Positions 8,238 through 16,485 of a DNA stretch of 64,000 nt are shown here, in pieces. Position 1 is the stretch's first letter; every line of letters starts with the position of its first letter. The notes under the pieces are model-generated. The model did not search any database. It worked only from the letters and a program-made list of their open reading frames with translations, and had not been told where the DNA came from. The position numbers and the translations under genes are program-made. This DNA comes from DATHZQ01 sp965216945 (GTDB taxonomy: Bacteria; Actinomycetota; Acidimicrobiia; Spongiisociales; UBA5794): the NCBI GenBank assembly GCA_965216945.1, contig CBDCGU010000003.1:2418001-2482000 (forward strand), in the 5' to 3' direction.

Positions 8238-9341
8238 GTGAGCGACGGGCCATTCCTCCTCAAGGACTTCTTCAACCGGGAGTCGGTCGGGGCGTCGGGC
8301 ACTGCCATCGCTGCCGCTCACCCGACCTTCGACGAGGATCGGTTTCTGGCGCTGGTGTTCGACGACGGGTGGGAGGAGCTCGAGCTCAAGCAACGGATGC
8401 GGCACATCACGACGGTGGTGCACGAGCTGCTGCCGGAGGACTACCGCAGTGCGCTCGGCATCTTGCTCGATGCCGTTCCCCACGCCGAGGGGCTCGGCTT
8501 CCCGGCGATGGTGTTCTCGGATTTCGTCGAGACCTACGGCACCGGCGATTGGGATGCGTCCGTGCCGGCACTGGCGACCTTCACGACGCTCGTGTCGGCT
8601 GAGTTCGCCATCCGCCCGTTCATCGCCGCCGAGCAGGAGCGGACCCTGGCGCAGATGCTCGTTTGGGCCGGCGACGACGACCCGGCGGTGCGACGTCTCG
8701 CCAGCGAGGGATCGCGGCCCCGCCTTCCCTGGGGGATGCGGCTGCACTCGCTCGTGGAGGACCCGGCGCCGATCCTGCCGATTCTCGATGCTCTGCGATC
8801 AGACCCCGATGAAATCGTGCGGCGCAGTGTCGCCAACAGCGTCAACGACGTCGCCAGAGACCACCCGGCCGTCGTGCTCGACGTGATGCGACGCTGGGGC
8901 GAGCGGCCCGACGAGCATCTTCCGGCGTTGCGTAAGCATGCCCTGCGCACGCTGCTCAAGCGCGGCGATCCCGAGGCGATGCTGCTTCTCGGGTTCGAGC
9001 CGAACCCCGCTGTCGAGCTGGCGGCGATCGCGCTCGAGCCGGCCATTCCCGTGATCGGCGGGAGCTCCGAACTTCGATTCTCGCTTGCGTCGACCGCACA
9101 CCAGGTCCAGCCGCTGATGGTCGACTACGCAGTCCACTATGTGAAGGCCGACGGCTCGACGTCGCCGAAGGTGTTCAAGCTGAAGACGCTCGATCTCGAG
9201 CCGGGCGGGGTGGTGGCGCTGCGGCGCAAGCTCAGCTTTGCGCAGATGACGACGCGCACCCACCGGCCGGGACGGCACCGGGTCGAGATCCAGGCCAACG
9301 GCACCGTGCTCGGTGGTCTCGATTTCGATCTGGCCGAGTAG
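8238..9341 (+). CDS. AlkC-like DNA alkylation repair protein
   Basis: A 367-residue protein resembling the AlkC/AlkD HEAT-repeat group of DNA glycosylases, which remove N-alkylated bases such as 3-methyladenine. It starts MSDGPFLLKDFFNRESV. The middle consists of helical repeats with DDPAVRRLASEGSRPRLPW and SDPDEIVRRSVANSVNDVA, motifs that recur in this group. The C-terminal 100 residues (VDYAVHYVKADGSTSPKVFK) form a beta-rich domain found in AlkC-type members. The GTG start lies only 10 bp from the insertion sequence, so its original promoter has been cut off or replaced. Confidence 0.82.
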   Translation: MSDGPFLLKDFFNRESVGASGTAIAAAHPTFDEDRFLALVFDDGWEELELKQRMRHITTVVHELLPEDYRSALGILLDAVPHAEGLGFPAMVFSDFVETYGTGDWDASVPALATFTTLVSAEFAIRPFIAAEQERTLAQMLVWAGDDDPAVRRLASEGSRPRLPWGMRLHSLVEDPAPILPILDALRSDPDEIVRRSVANSVNDVARDHPAVVLDVMRRWGERPDEHLPALRKHALRTLLKRGDPEAMLLLGFEPNPAVELAAIALEPAIPVIGGSSELRFSLASTAHQVQPLMVDYAVHYVKADGSTSPKVFKLKTLDLEPGGVVALRRKLSFAQMTTRTHRPGRHRVEIQANGTVLGGLDFDLAE

Positions 9342-9359
9342 TCGCACTCGGTCGCAGAC

Positions 9360-9920
9360 CTATTTCGGGTAGGTCCCGGACTCCTTCATGGCACGCTTCG
9401 CATCGCGCACCGACCTGATGTCTTCGTGGGTCGCCACGTCGGCGATCGAGGGCCAGTCGGCGGCGATGGCTTCCCAGCCGTCCGGGGCCACGCCGAGCCG
9501 CTTGCCGAGAATGCCGATGAAGATCCGGGCCTTGGCTTTGCCGAATCCGGGCAGCTCCAGAAGACGTTGCAGGAGATCGTCGGCGTCGGCGGCTTCCGTC
9601 CAGAGGCGGGGTACCTCGCCCTCGTAGTGTTCGGCGAGATACGCACACAGTGCCTGGGTCCGCTTCGCCATCGATCCGGGGAACCGATGCAGCGCCGGAC
9701 GTTGCCGGAACACGTCGGTCAGTTCGTCGGGGTCCATCGCAGCGATGTCCGCTGCGTCGAGGGGACGGTCGATTCGCACCGTCAGGTCGTAGGGGCCGCG
9801 GAACGCCTTCTCCATCGCGATCTGCTGATCCAGCAGCATGCCGATCAGGAGGGCGAGTGGGTCACGGGCCAGCAAGGCGTCTGCGTCTGTGTCGCCCGTC
9901 CAGGGCAGCGTTTCAGGCAT
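9360..9920 (-). CDS. HhH-GPD-type base-excision repair protein
   Basis: A 186-residue helix-hairpin-helix protein of the type conserved in actinobacteria next to DNA repair genes. LPGFGKAKARIFIGILGKRLG (about residues 120-140) is the hairpin plus following helix, and the N-terminal PLALLIGMLLDQQIAMEKAF helix is typical of the family. The usual catalytic Asp of true glycosylases cannot be assigned with confidence. It converges with the AlkC-like gene, 18 bp apart, and both suggest base damage repair. The ATG at 9920 is chosen because the frame upstream is antisense to the MFS gene. Confidence 0.85.
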   Translation of the reverse strand: MPETLPWTGDTDADALLARDPLALLIGMLLDQQIAMEKAFRGPYDLTVRIDRPLDAADIAAMDPDELTDVFRQRPALHRFPGSMAKRTQALCAYLAEHYEGEVPRLWTEAADADDLLQRLLELPGFGKAKARIFIGILGKRLGVAPDGWEAIAADWPSIADVATHEDIRSVRDAKRAMKESGTYPK

Positions 9921-10010
9921 CGCGGACACGATAGTGGTGCGGCTGGGTGCTCTCTCCCACGTCGTGGAGGTGCCGCCGGTGCAGCTCGACGGCGGCGTAC
10001 CATCCCGCCG

Positions 10011-11198
10011 ATGCAGCCACCGCACCTGGGCCGCTTGATGGCCGTCGCCATCCTCGTGATCACGGTGAGCACCCAGCCGGTGTTCTTGCTCGGGGCGGCA
10101 TTCCTCCAGATGAGCGCAGACTTGGAGTTCGGGCCGACGGGCCTCGGGGTGCTGACCGCGGTGTTCTTCCTCACGGCATCCCTGTCGTCGACGCCACTGG
10201 GCCGGGTGGTGGAACGCATCGGCTGGCAGCTGGCGATGCGCATCAACGTCGCGGCGGCGATGGCGGTCGCACTGCTCGTTGCCCTGGTGGCCCGCAACGT
10301 CTTCGTGTTGGGTGGGCTGTTGTTCCTCGGCGGGTTGGCGTACGGCATGGCCAATCCGGCGGCCAACCAGGCCCTTGCCGATCATGTCGATCCACGCCGG
10401 CGGGGACTCGTCTTCGGTCTCAAGCATGCCGGGATTCCGTCGTCGACCCTGGTCGCAGGTCTCGCCGTCCCTGCGCTGGTCCTCACCTTCGGGTGGCGTG
10501 AGGCGTTTGTGGCGAGCCTGGCACTCGGTTTGGTGGTGCTGCTGTTGGTTCCTCGCGGCGTCGTGGCCGCGACCGCGGACCGGCTGCCTCCCGACCCGCG
10601 TCGCTACGTCCAGCCGCTCAACCATGGGTTGCTTGCGGGCCTGGCCGCGGCGTCGGCGTTCGCCACGTGGGCCGCGATCGCTCTCAGCACCTACCTCGTC
10701 GCCGCCGCCGTCGACGTCGGCTTCACCGAGGCGCAGGGCGGGTTGCTGCTGTTCGCCGGGTCCGGGGCGTCCATCGTCTCGCGTGTCGCCGCCGGGGCGC
10801 TGACCGACCGGTTCGGAGGGAGGGGCTTTGGCGGCGTTGCACTGCTCACCGGGGCAGGCACTGTGGTGTTTGCGCTGCTGGCCGGAGTGACCGGCGTGGC
10901 ATTTGCCGTGCTGGTCGTAGCGGCGTTTGCCACCGGGTGGGCGTGGCCGGGATTGATGACGTACACAGTCGTCAACGCCAACGCCGGGTCCGCCGCCTCA
11001 TCGTCTGCCATCACCCAGGCCGGGATCTTCGTCGGGGCGGGGGTTGGACCGGTGATTCTCGGGACGATCATCGACACGTGGGGATTCGATGCCGGCTGGA
11101 TCGCAGTGGCGCTGGCGCTCGCCCTGGCAACCGTGGGCGTGAGCCTGGTCGGTCGTACGGCGATGAGCGTCCACCGATCCGCCAGGACCAAGGCTTAG
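10011..11198 (+). CDS. MFS transporter
   Basis: A 395-residue major facilitator protein with about 12 hydrophobic segments. The loop after helix 2 (LGRVVERIGWQ) and the mid-protein loop (ALTDRFGGRGFG) fit the MFS A-motif pattern, and ANPAANQALADHVDPRRRG lies after helix 4. The substrate cannot be told from sequence. The ATG is chosen because the preceding frame is non-hydrophobic and lies antisense to the HhH-GPD gene. Its stop overlaps the end of the convergent membrane-protein gene by 4 bp. Confidence 0.88.
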   Translation: MQPPHLGRLMAVAILVITVSTQPVFLLGAAFLQMSADLEFGPTGLGVLTAVFFLTASLSSTPLGRVVERIGWQLAMRINVAAAMAVALLVALVARNVFVLGGLLFLGGLAYGMANPAANQALADHVDPRRRGLVFGLKHAGIPSSTLVAGLAVPALVLTFGWREAFVASLALGLVVLLLVPRGVVAATADRLPPDPRRYVQPLNHGLLAGLAAASAFATWAAIALSTYLVAAAVDVGFTEAQGGLLLFAGSGASIVSRVAAGALTDRFGGRGFGGVALLTGAGTVVFALLAGVTGVAFAVLVVAAFATGWAWPGLMTYTVVNANAGSAASSSAITQAGIFVGAGVGPVILGTIIDTWGFDAGWIAVALALALATVGVSLVGRTAMSVHRSARTKA

Positions 11199-11755
11199 CG
11201 ATCCGGTAGGCGGTGCCAGAGCGTCGCCCAGGTGGCGAACCCGAGCATTGCCACCAGCAGCGCCGCCACCATCGGCCCGTATTCGGGGTCGGCGAACTCC
11301 GTTCGGACGTCGATCGCAACGCCGATCGCCACAGTCGCAATCCCACCGACGACTGCAAGAGCGCTTCCGAGGAGGAGGAGACGGCGGGCCGCGGTGACGC
11401 GGCTGAGCCCGCCCGGGATGCATGCGAGGACGAACCCGCCCTGGACGAGAAGTGCGACGGCCGTGATCCACATCGATGCGGGTGCTGCGCCGTCGGCGAA
11501 CGCGGCGACGAGCAGGGCGGCGCCCGCCGCCGTAACGAGCCCGGCCAACAGGGTGGTGACGGGCCGGAGGGATCGCCGGGCGTTGCCATGGAGACCGTCG
11601 CCCATCAGACGGGGCAGCGACCGCATGATTCCGAGCCGCCACCGCAGGCGGCCGCCGGCCTTGGGGATGTGGTCGAGCTCGGCCTCATGGGCGTCGATCC
11701 ACTCGTGACGATGCTCGGGAACGAGGCGGCGGGCGAGATCGTGGAGCCGGGTCAT
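11195..11755 (-). CDS. Membrane protein coupled to a PadR regulator
   Basis: A 186-residue protein. The first 55 residues are soluble and charged (RLVPEHRHEWIDAHEAELDH), like the permease-prefix segment often paired with PadR regulators, and are followed by four hydrophobic helices. The ATG overlaps the padR stop (ATGA), so the two genes are translationally coupled and probably form an autoregulated pair. The exact function is unknown. Similar pairs in actinobacteria respond to membrane-active compounds, but that is family knowledge and not shown here. Confidence 0.75.
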   Translation of the reverse strand: MTRLHDLARRLVPEHRHEWIDAHEAELDHIPKAGGRLRWRLGIMRSLPRLMGDGLHGNARRSLRPVTTLLAGLVTAAGAALLVAAFADGAAPASMWITAVALLVQGGFVLACIPGGLSRVTAARRLLLLGSALAVVGGIATVAIGVAIDVRTEFADPEYGPMVAALLVAMLGFATWATLWHRLPDR

Positions 11756-12054
11756 GCCGGGCCCGTTGCCGGTCTGGGCGCCGCCGGCGGTGCGGCGGCG
11801 AGCGCTTCGGTGGCGAAGGCCCGCCCCGACCCTGTGAGCCTGTAGAGGTGGCGGGGCCGTTGACCCGGGCGCGCTTCCTCCCAGCGTGAGTCGAGGTAGC
11901 CCCGGTCCGCCCACCGCATCAGCAGCGGGTAGAGCGTGCCGGCGGCGACCCCGGTGGCTCTCGTGATCGAATAGCCGTGGTGCCAGGTGTGCGGTGAGTC
12001 GCTCAGGACGGCGAGTACGCGGAGGGCCTGGCGAGACGGACTGCGAGTGCGCAT
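11752..12054 (-). CDS. PadR-family transcriptional regulator
   Basis: A 100-residue winged-helix repressor. The core reads ALRVLAVLSDSPHTWHHGYS, then ATGVAAGTLYPLLMRWADRG (recognition helix) and a wing ending in RHLYRLTGSGRAFA, all PadR hallmarks. It lacks the long C-terminal dimerisation helices of larger PadR proteins and so belongs to the short class. The gene starts the coupled pair with the membrane protein and probably represses its own promoter, which lies directly upstream. Confidence 0.9.
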   Translation of the reverse strand: MRTRSPSRQALRVLAVLSDSPHTWHHGYSITRATGVAAGTLYPLLMRWADRGYLDSRWEEARPGQRPRHLYRLTGSGRAFATEALAAAPPAAPRPATGPA

Positions 12055-12058
12055 ACCG

Positions 12059-12089
12059 ATAAGTCTATATATATCGAGTTATTCGTCAA
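12059..12089 (-). promoter_or_regulatory. Promoter and likely operator of the padR pair
   Basis: A TTGACG -35 (12089-12084) precedes an AT-rich block at 12059-12082 bounded by ATAA and TTAT with TATATATA inside, rare in this genome. TAGACT (12067-12062) is a possible -10, 16 bp from the -35. It would put the transcript start at or next to the ATG at 12054, so the mRNA is probably leaderless. The imperfect dyad is a natural PadR site. Confidence 0.5.
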
Positions 12090-13524
12090 GCGCTCCTGCT
12101 GCAATCCCGGCTCGTTCCGCCAGCACGCTCCTCACCTCGGTGATGTCCCCGGGACAGGTTTGGGATGCCTTCCAGTAGCAGTAGCCCGTCGGCAGGAAGA
12201 ACACCTGGAAGATGGTGAGCCCGAGAGCCCAGTTCCACGGTGGAGCCAGCGACCGCTCGAGGGCGTTGGCGATGGGTCCGGTGACGGCGCTGCCGATCGA
12301 ACGGCCAGTGCCGTTGGCGAGATTCCCGAGACCGAACACGGTCCCGCGATGCTCGGGGAGGTTGACGTCGGTGATCAGGGCGAACCAATTGGGGCTGTCG
12401 GCGGAGGTCAGCGCGATGGCGGCGACGCCGGAGAGGAAGGCGACGAAGGCCCACGGATTCGTGACCAACGACACGAGCACCTCACCGGCGAGGGTCACCG
12501 TTCCCGCCCCTTCCGTCACGTCGAGACCACGCAGCGGCACCCAGAAGAACAGCAGGAAGAAGGGAATGGCACCGAGAATGCCCACGGTCGAGACGATGGC
12601 ACGGCCACGCAGCGTGCGGCTCTGCAGGCGGTCGCCGATGTGACCGGCGAGGATCGAGAAAAGGGCGCCAACGGTGAAGATGGCGGCGAACAGGCCACCG
12701 ACCTTGGTGGCCGTCGACTCGCTGTAGCCCTGGGCGAGCACCTTCTCCTGATACAGCAACGTCACCCAGATGAGGGAGCCATATGCGATCTGTGCGGTGA
12801 GCCCCTGCAGGATGAGCCACAGGTTGGTGCGACGTCTCACGAGCATCGGGAGCTGCGAGCGATCGATGCGATGCTCGTACTCGACGCCACTCTCCCTCAG
12901 GGCCGTCAGCTCCGGCTCCTTGAACCCGCGGGGTGCGTCGTAGGTGAACACGTACAGTCCGGCGAACACGAGGCCGGCGACCCCGATCACCAACAGCGGC
13001 TGGCGCCAGTCACCTGCGCCGAGTTGTGACGCCAGCAGCCCGCCCACCAACAGGCCGACACCTTGGGAGATGCCCCAGAAGCTCATCGCAAGACCACGGC
13101 GTCGTGGTGCGATGAGATCGGACACGACCGAGAAGCCCACCGAGGCGATCGAGCCGAGGCCGATCGCCACCACCATCTGCCACAGTGCGAACAGCGCAAA
13201 GGACGAGGCGGTCGTCGATGCGATCAGTGCGCCCGCCCATATCACCGTGCCCCACAGCAGCAAGCGCTTGCGGCTGCCCGCATCCCCGGCATATCCCCAG
13301 GCGACACCGACGAGGGCGGTCAGGAGGATCTGGGCACCCGTGAGCACCGTGACGGCAGACTCACCTACGTCGAACGCCGCCGTGAGTGGTTTCACCATGG
13401 CCGGGATCGCCCCGATCGCGGCGTTGTCCAGCGAGGCCAGCACGACGAACACGATCACGGTGAGAAGAACGTGCGTCCGTCCGCCCCACCACGCCGGGGC
13501 CTGCCGTGGTCGGTCTGTCGACAT
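12079..13524 (-). CDS. MFS transporter (spinster/Spns-like group)
   Basis: A 481-residue major facilitator protein with about 12 membrane segments. An A-motif-like loop (GYAGDAGSRKRLLLWG) follows helix 2, and DLIAPRRRGLAMSFWG follows helix 4. The order of soluble loops, including a charged central loop with an LRESGVEYEH segment, resembles the spinster-type subgroup. Substrate unknown. Its 3' end overlaps the padR promoter. It is divergent from the acyl-CoA synthetase gene with a 73-bp gap. Confidence 0.85.
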   Translation of the reverse strand: MSTDRPRQAPAWWGGRTHVLLTVIVFVVLASLDNAAIGAIPAMVKPLTAAFDVGESAVTVLTGAQILLTALVGVAWGYAGDAGSRKRLLLWGTVIWAGALIASTTASSFALFALWQMVVAIGLGSIASVGFSVVSDLIAPRRRGLAMSFWGISQGVGLLVGGLLASQLGAGDWRQPLLVIGVAGLVFAGLYVFTYDAPRGFKEPELTALRESGVEYEHRIDRSQLPMLVRRRTNLWLILQGLTAQIAYGSLIWVTLLYQEKVLAQGYSESTATKVGGLFAAIFTVGALFSILAGHIGDRLQSRTLRGRAIVSTVGILGAIPFFLLFFWVPLRGLDVTEGAGTVTLAGEVLVSLVTNPWAFVAFLSGVAAIALTSADSPNWFALITDVNLPEHRGTVFGLGNLANGTGRSIGSAVTGPIANALERSLAPPWNWALGLTIFQVFFLPTGYCYWKASQTCPGDITEVRSVLAERAGIAAGALDE

Positions 13525-13597
13525 CGCAGCATTCTCGCCTGCCGCAGAGACGGCGGCGACTACGCTCGCCGATCAGTCGCCCATTGCGGAGGATTGC

Positions 13598-15406
13598 GTG
13601 CTCGAGCCGGCATGGACACCCGACGCCGCCACCATCGAGCGATCCAACATCACCCGTTTCGCCGCAGCGCACCGGCTGGCGGGCTACGACGAGCTGTATG
13701 CATGGTCCGTCAACGAGCGGGGAGCCTTCTGGGAGGCAGTGCTCGACCGGCTTGGGGTCGTTTTGCGCCGGCCGTACGAGAGCGTGCTCGACGTCACGAG
13801 GGGTGTCGAGCAGCCACGCTGGCTCAGCGGCGCCGAGCTCAACATCGTCGACTCGTGCTTTGGGGCACCGGGCGACGCTCCGGCCGTGCGCTACCGGCTG
13901 GCGGGCGACGTCATCGAGGTGACCTACCGCGAGCTGCGGAGCGTGGTGGCCAGGGTCGCCAACTCGCTCGGCGCAGCAGGCTTCGCCCCCGGCGACCGAA
14001 TCGCCATCGCCATGCCGATGACGGTCGAGTCCGTGTACGCCTACCTCGGCATCGTGGCGTTTGGCGGAGTCGTCGTGTCGATCGCAGACAGCTTCGCCCC
14101 GGAGGAGATCGCAACCCGCATGGAGATCGCCGGCGCATCCGGCGTCGTGACGCAGGATGTGATTCATCGCAGTGGCAGGTTGCTGCCGATGTACGAGAAG
14201 GTGCGGGTGGCCCGGCCGGCGAAACGCATCGTCATCGGAACCGGCGCCGACCTCGAACTCGCACGAGGCGACGTGTGGTGGAACGACTTCCTCGTTGCAG
14301 ACGACGATTTCGAACCGCGGGCATCGGACCCGTCGACGCACACCAACGTGCTGTTCTCCTCCGGCACCACCGGGACGCCCAAGGCAATTCCGTGGACGCA
14401 GCTCACGCCGCTGAAAGCGGCCATGGACGGCCACTTCCATCACGACATCGGGCCAGGCGATGTCGTTGCGTGGCCCACCAACCTCGGCTGGATGATGGGC
14501 CCGTGGCTGATCTACGCCTCGCTCATCAACGGAGCGGCGCTGGCGCTGCACGACGATGCCCCGACCGGGCGTGACTTCGGTGAGTTCGTCGTCGACGCCG
14601 AAGTGTCGATGGTGGGTGTCGTGCCGAGCCTCGTCGCCACCTGGCGCACCTCCCGGTGCATGGAGGGGCTCGACTGGAGCCGGGTGCGTCGCTTCAGCTC
14701 GACCGGTGAAGCCTCCAACCCCGACGACATGCTCTACCTCATGGAGCTGGCCGGCGGGGCACCGGTGATCGAATACTGCGGCGGCACCGAGATCGGGGGT
14801 GGGTTCATCACCGGCACGATGGTGCAAGAGGCGGTGCCCGCCACGTTCACCACACCTGCTCTTGGGCTCGGTATCCGCATCCTCGACGAAGCGGGAGCAC
14901 CGACGGACAACGGCGAGCTCTGGATCGTCCCGCCGTCGATCGGGTTGTCCACCGAGCTCCTGAATCGGGACCATCACGAGGTCTACTACGCCGGGGCGCC
15001 GGCAACGGGTGAGACGCTACGCCGCCACGGAGACCAGTTCGAGCGGCTCCCGGGCGGCTACTTCCGAGCCCATGGCCGCATGGACGACACGATGAACCTC
15101 GGCGGCATCAAGGTCGGCTCGGCGGAGCTGGAGCGCACGATCGCCCACGTCGCCGGTGTGTCCGAGGTGGCCGCAGTGGCCGTCCAGCCCAGCGGTGGCG
15201 GTCCCAGCCGGCTGGTGATCTTTGCGGTGCCGGAGGCCGGAGTGCAGCCGGATCGTCACGCATGGCATGCCGCGATGCAGCAGGCGATCCGCTCCGAGTT
15301 GAACCCACTCTTCAAGATCCACGACGTCGTCGTCGTCGACACCCTGCCCCGCACCGCCAGCGCCAAAGTGATGCGACGAGAGCTACGCGCCCAATACACG
15401 GGGTGA
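13598..15406 (+). CDS. Acyl-CoA synthetase, AAE17/AAE18-like AMP-forming
   Basis: A 602-residue adenylate-forming enzyme that activates a carboxylic acid to its CoA ester using ATP. FSSGTTGTPKAIPW is the phosphate-binding loop, YCGGTEIGGGF the adenine motif, GRMDDTMNLGGIKVGSAELE the hinge, and PRTASAKVMRREL the C-terminal catalytic lysine region. The segment VVVSIADSFAPEEIATRMEI strongly resembles the plant AAE17/AAE18 group. An acetoacetyl-CoA synthetase is another possibility that would fit the leucine pathway genes. The GTG at 13598 is chosen for the GGAGG five bases upstream. Confidence 0.88.
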   Translation: MLEPAWTPDAATIERSNITRFAAAHRLAGYDELYAWSVNERGAFWEAVLDRLGVVLRRPYESVLDVTRGVEQPRWLSGAELNIVDSCFGAPGDAPAVRYRLAGDVIEVTYRELRSVVARVANSLGAAGFAPGDRIAIAMPMTVESVYAYLGIVAFGGVVVSIADSFAPEEIATRMEIAGASGVVTQDVIHRSGRLLPMYEKVRVARPAKRIVIGTGADLELARGDVWWNDFLVADDDFEPRASDPSTHTNVLFSSGTTGTPKAIPWTQLTPLKAAMDGHFHHDIGPGDVVAWPTNLGWMMGPWLIYASLINGAALALHDDAPTGRDFGEFVVDAEVSMVGVVPSLVATWRTSRCMEGLDWSRVRRFSSTGEASNPDDMLYLMELAGGAPVIEYCGGTEIGGGFITGTMVQEAVPATFTTPALGLGIRILDEAGAPTDNGELWIVPPSIGLSTELLNRDHHEVYYAGAPATGETLRRHGDQFERLPGGYFRAHGRMDDTMNLGGIKVGSAELERTIAHVAGVSEVAAVAVQPSGGGPSRLVIFAVPEAGVQPDRHAWHAAMQQAIRSELNPLFKIHDVVVVDTLPRTASAKVMRRELRAQYTG

Positions 15407-15480
15407 CGGGGGCGGCTTCCGTCCGTGCGGAGGCGCCTTCCGCGGCGGGGGTTCGGCGTCGTCGTGCCTATCTTCGGTGC

Positions 15481-16158
15481 ATGCGCATCGTCGTCGTGCA
15501 GCACAGTGCCATCGCACCCTCCGGTCTCTTCGGCGAACATCTGCCGGAGGGGGCGACGACGGTGCGGTTGGATCGCGGGGAGCCGCTGCCGGAACCCACC
15601 GACTACGACGGCATCATCGTGCTGGGCGGGATCATGGGGGCCTACGACACCGACGAGTTCCCCGTCCTGACCGCCGAGAAGGAGATGCTGCGCATGGCCG
15701 TGGCTGCGGATGTGCCGGTGCTCGGGATCTGTCTGGGGTGTCAGCTGCTCGCCGATGCGCTCGGAGGCGACGCCTACCTTGCCCCGCAGCTCGAGCTGCG
15801 CTTTGGCCCGTGCCGGCTGACCGCTGCAGGCGCCGCGGACCCGGTGGCGAGGCACCTCGAAGCACCGGTGCTCAGCTTCCACCAAGACACCTGGGACCTC
15901 CCCCCGGGCGGAACGCTGCTTGCGACGAGCCCGGCCTATCCGCAGGCGTTCCGGTTGGGTTCGGCGGTCGGTGTCCAACCCCACCCGGAGGCAACGCCCG
16001 AGATCGTGGCCGGCTGGATCGGGTCGTTCGACGACGAACGACTTGCCGGCTCACATTCCGACCCGGACGCCGTCCTCGCCGCGATGGGTACCGCCAGGGA
16101 GGCCAGTGCCCACACCGCAGCGGAGCTCATGAGGTCCTGGCTGGCGTCGATTCGCTGA
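15481..16158 (+). CDS. Class I glutamine amidotransferase-like protein
   Basis: A 225-residue stand-alone GATase1 domain. The nucleophile lies in GICLGCQLLADALGG (about residue 84), and the catalytic His and Glu in VQPHPEATPEI. The loop DGIIVLGGIMGAYD is the oxyanion region. Related lone proteins act as gamma-glutamyl hydrolases or on modified glutamine compounds, and the substrate is not clear. It follows the acyl-CoA synthetase by 74 bp on the same strand and may be co-transcribed with it. Confidence 0.85.
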   Translation: MRIVVVQHSAIAPSGLFGEHLPEGATTVRLDRGEPLPEPTDYDGIIVLGGIMGAYDTDEFPVLTAEKEMLRMAVAADVPVLGICLGCQLLADALGGDAYLAPQLELRFGPCRLTAAGAADPVARHLEAPVLSFHQDTWDLPPGGTLLATSPAYPQAFRLGSAVGVQPHPEATPEIVAGWIGSFDDERLAGSHSDPDAVLAAMGTAREASAHTAAELMRSWLASIR

Positions 16159-16280
16159 TCGGCCCTTTCCGATCCGCCATGGGTCGCGCGACCTTTTTCG
16201 TCCGGGAGTGACAGGTTTCGGCTGCCGCGGTGTCTCATCTATGTCGGCCACGAGTCGATAGGGGCCGAAAGGTAGGGAAA

Positions 16281-16373
16281 ATGACGCTGGCAAATACTCG
16301 CTGGATCGCCTTGGTGGCGGTGAAGGTGTCGTTGGTGGCCTCGGTGTTGCTGCTCGCTCAGCCAGCCGGCTGA
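16281..16373 (+). CDS. Leader peptide rich in branched-chain residues (attenuator)
   Basis: A 30-codon frame, MTLANTRWIALVAVKVSLVA followed by SVLLLAQPAG, preceded by GGTAGGGA. Twelve of 30 residues are Val, Leu or Ile. Its stop codon lies inside a hairpin, and a terminator-like hairpin follows 50 bp later, the arrangement of ilv or leu attenuators. No amino-acid biosynthesis gene lies downstream on this strand. A tiny single-helix membrane protein is the alternative reading. Confidence 0.6.
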   Translation: MTLANTRWIALVAVKVSLVASVLLLAQPAG

Positions 16374-16453
16374 GCGACCGACCCGGGACACAGGGAACAA
16401 CTGAATAACTCTCACAGAGGGCCGGCGTCCATGGTGGAGCGCCGGTCCCCTTT
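16355..16453 (+). terminator. Attenuator: pause hairpin, antiterminator and terminator segments
   Basis: CGCTCAGC and GCTGAGCG (16355-16362 and 16369-16376) form an 8-bp hairpin over the end of the leader peptide. GGGCCGGCG (16419-16427) pairs with CGCCGGTCC (16440-16448) with one G-U, followed by CCTTTGTT: a terminator with a weak U tract. GCCGGC at 16365-16370 can instead pair with GCCGGC at 16421-16426, which would break both hairpins. This is the usual 1:2, 2:3, 3:4 logic of amino-acid attenuation. Confidence 0.6.
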
Positions 16454-16485
16454 GTTCGAGCGGCACGGGCCCCGGGGCAGCCTCC

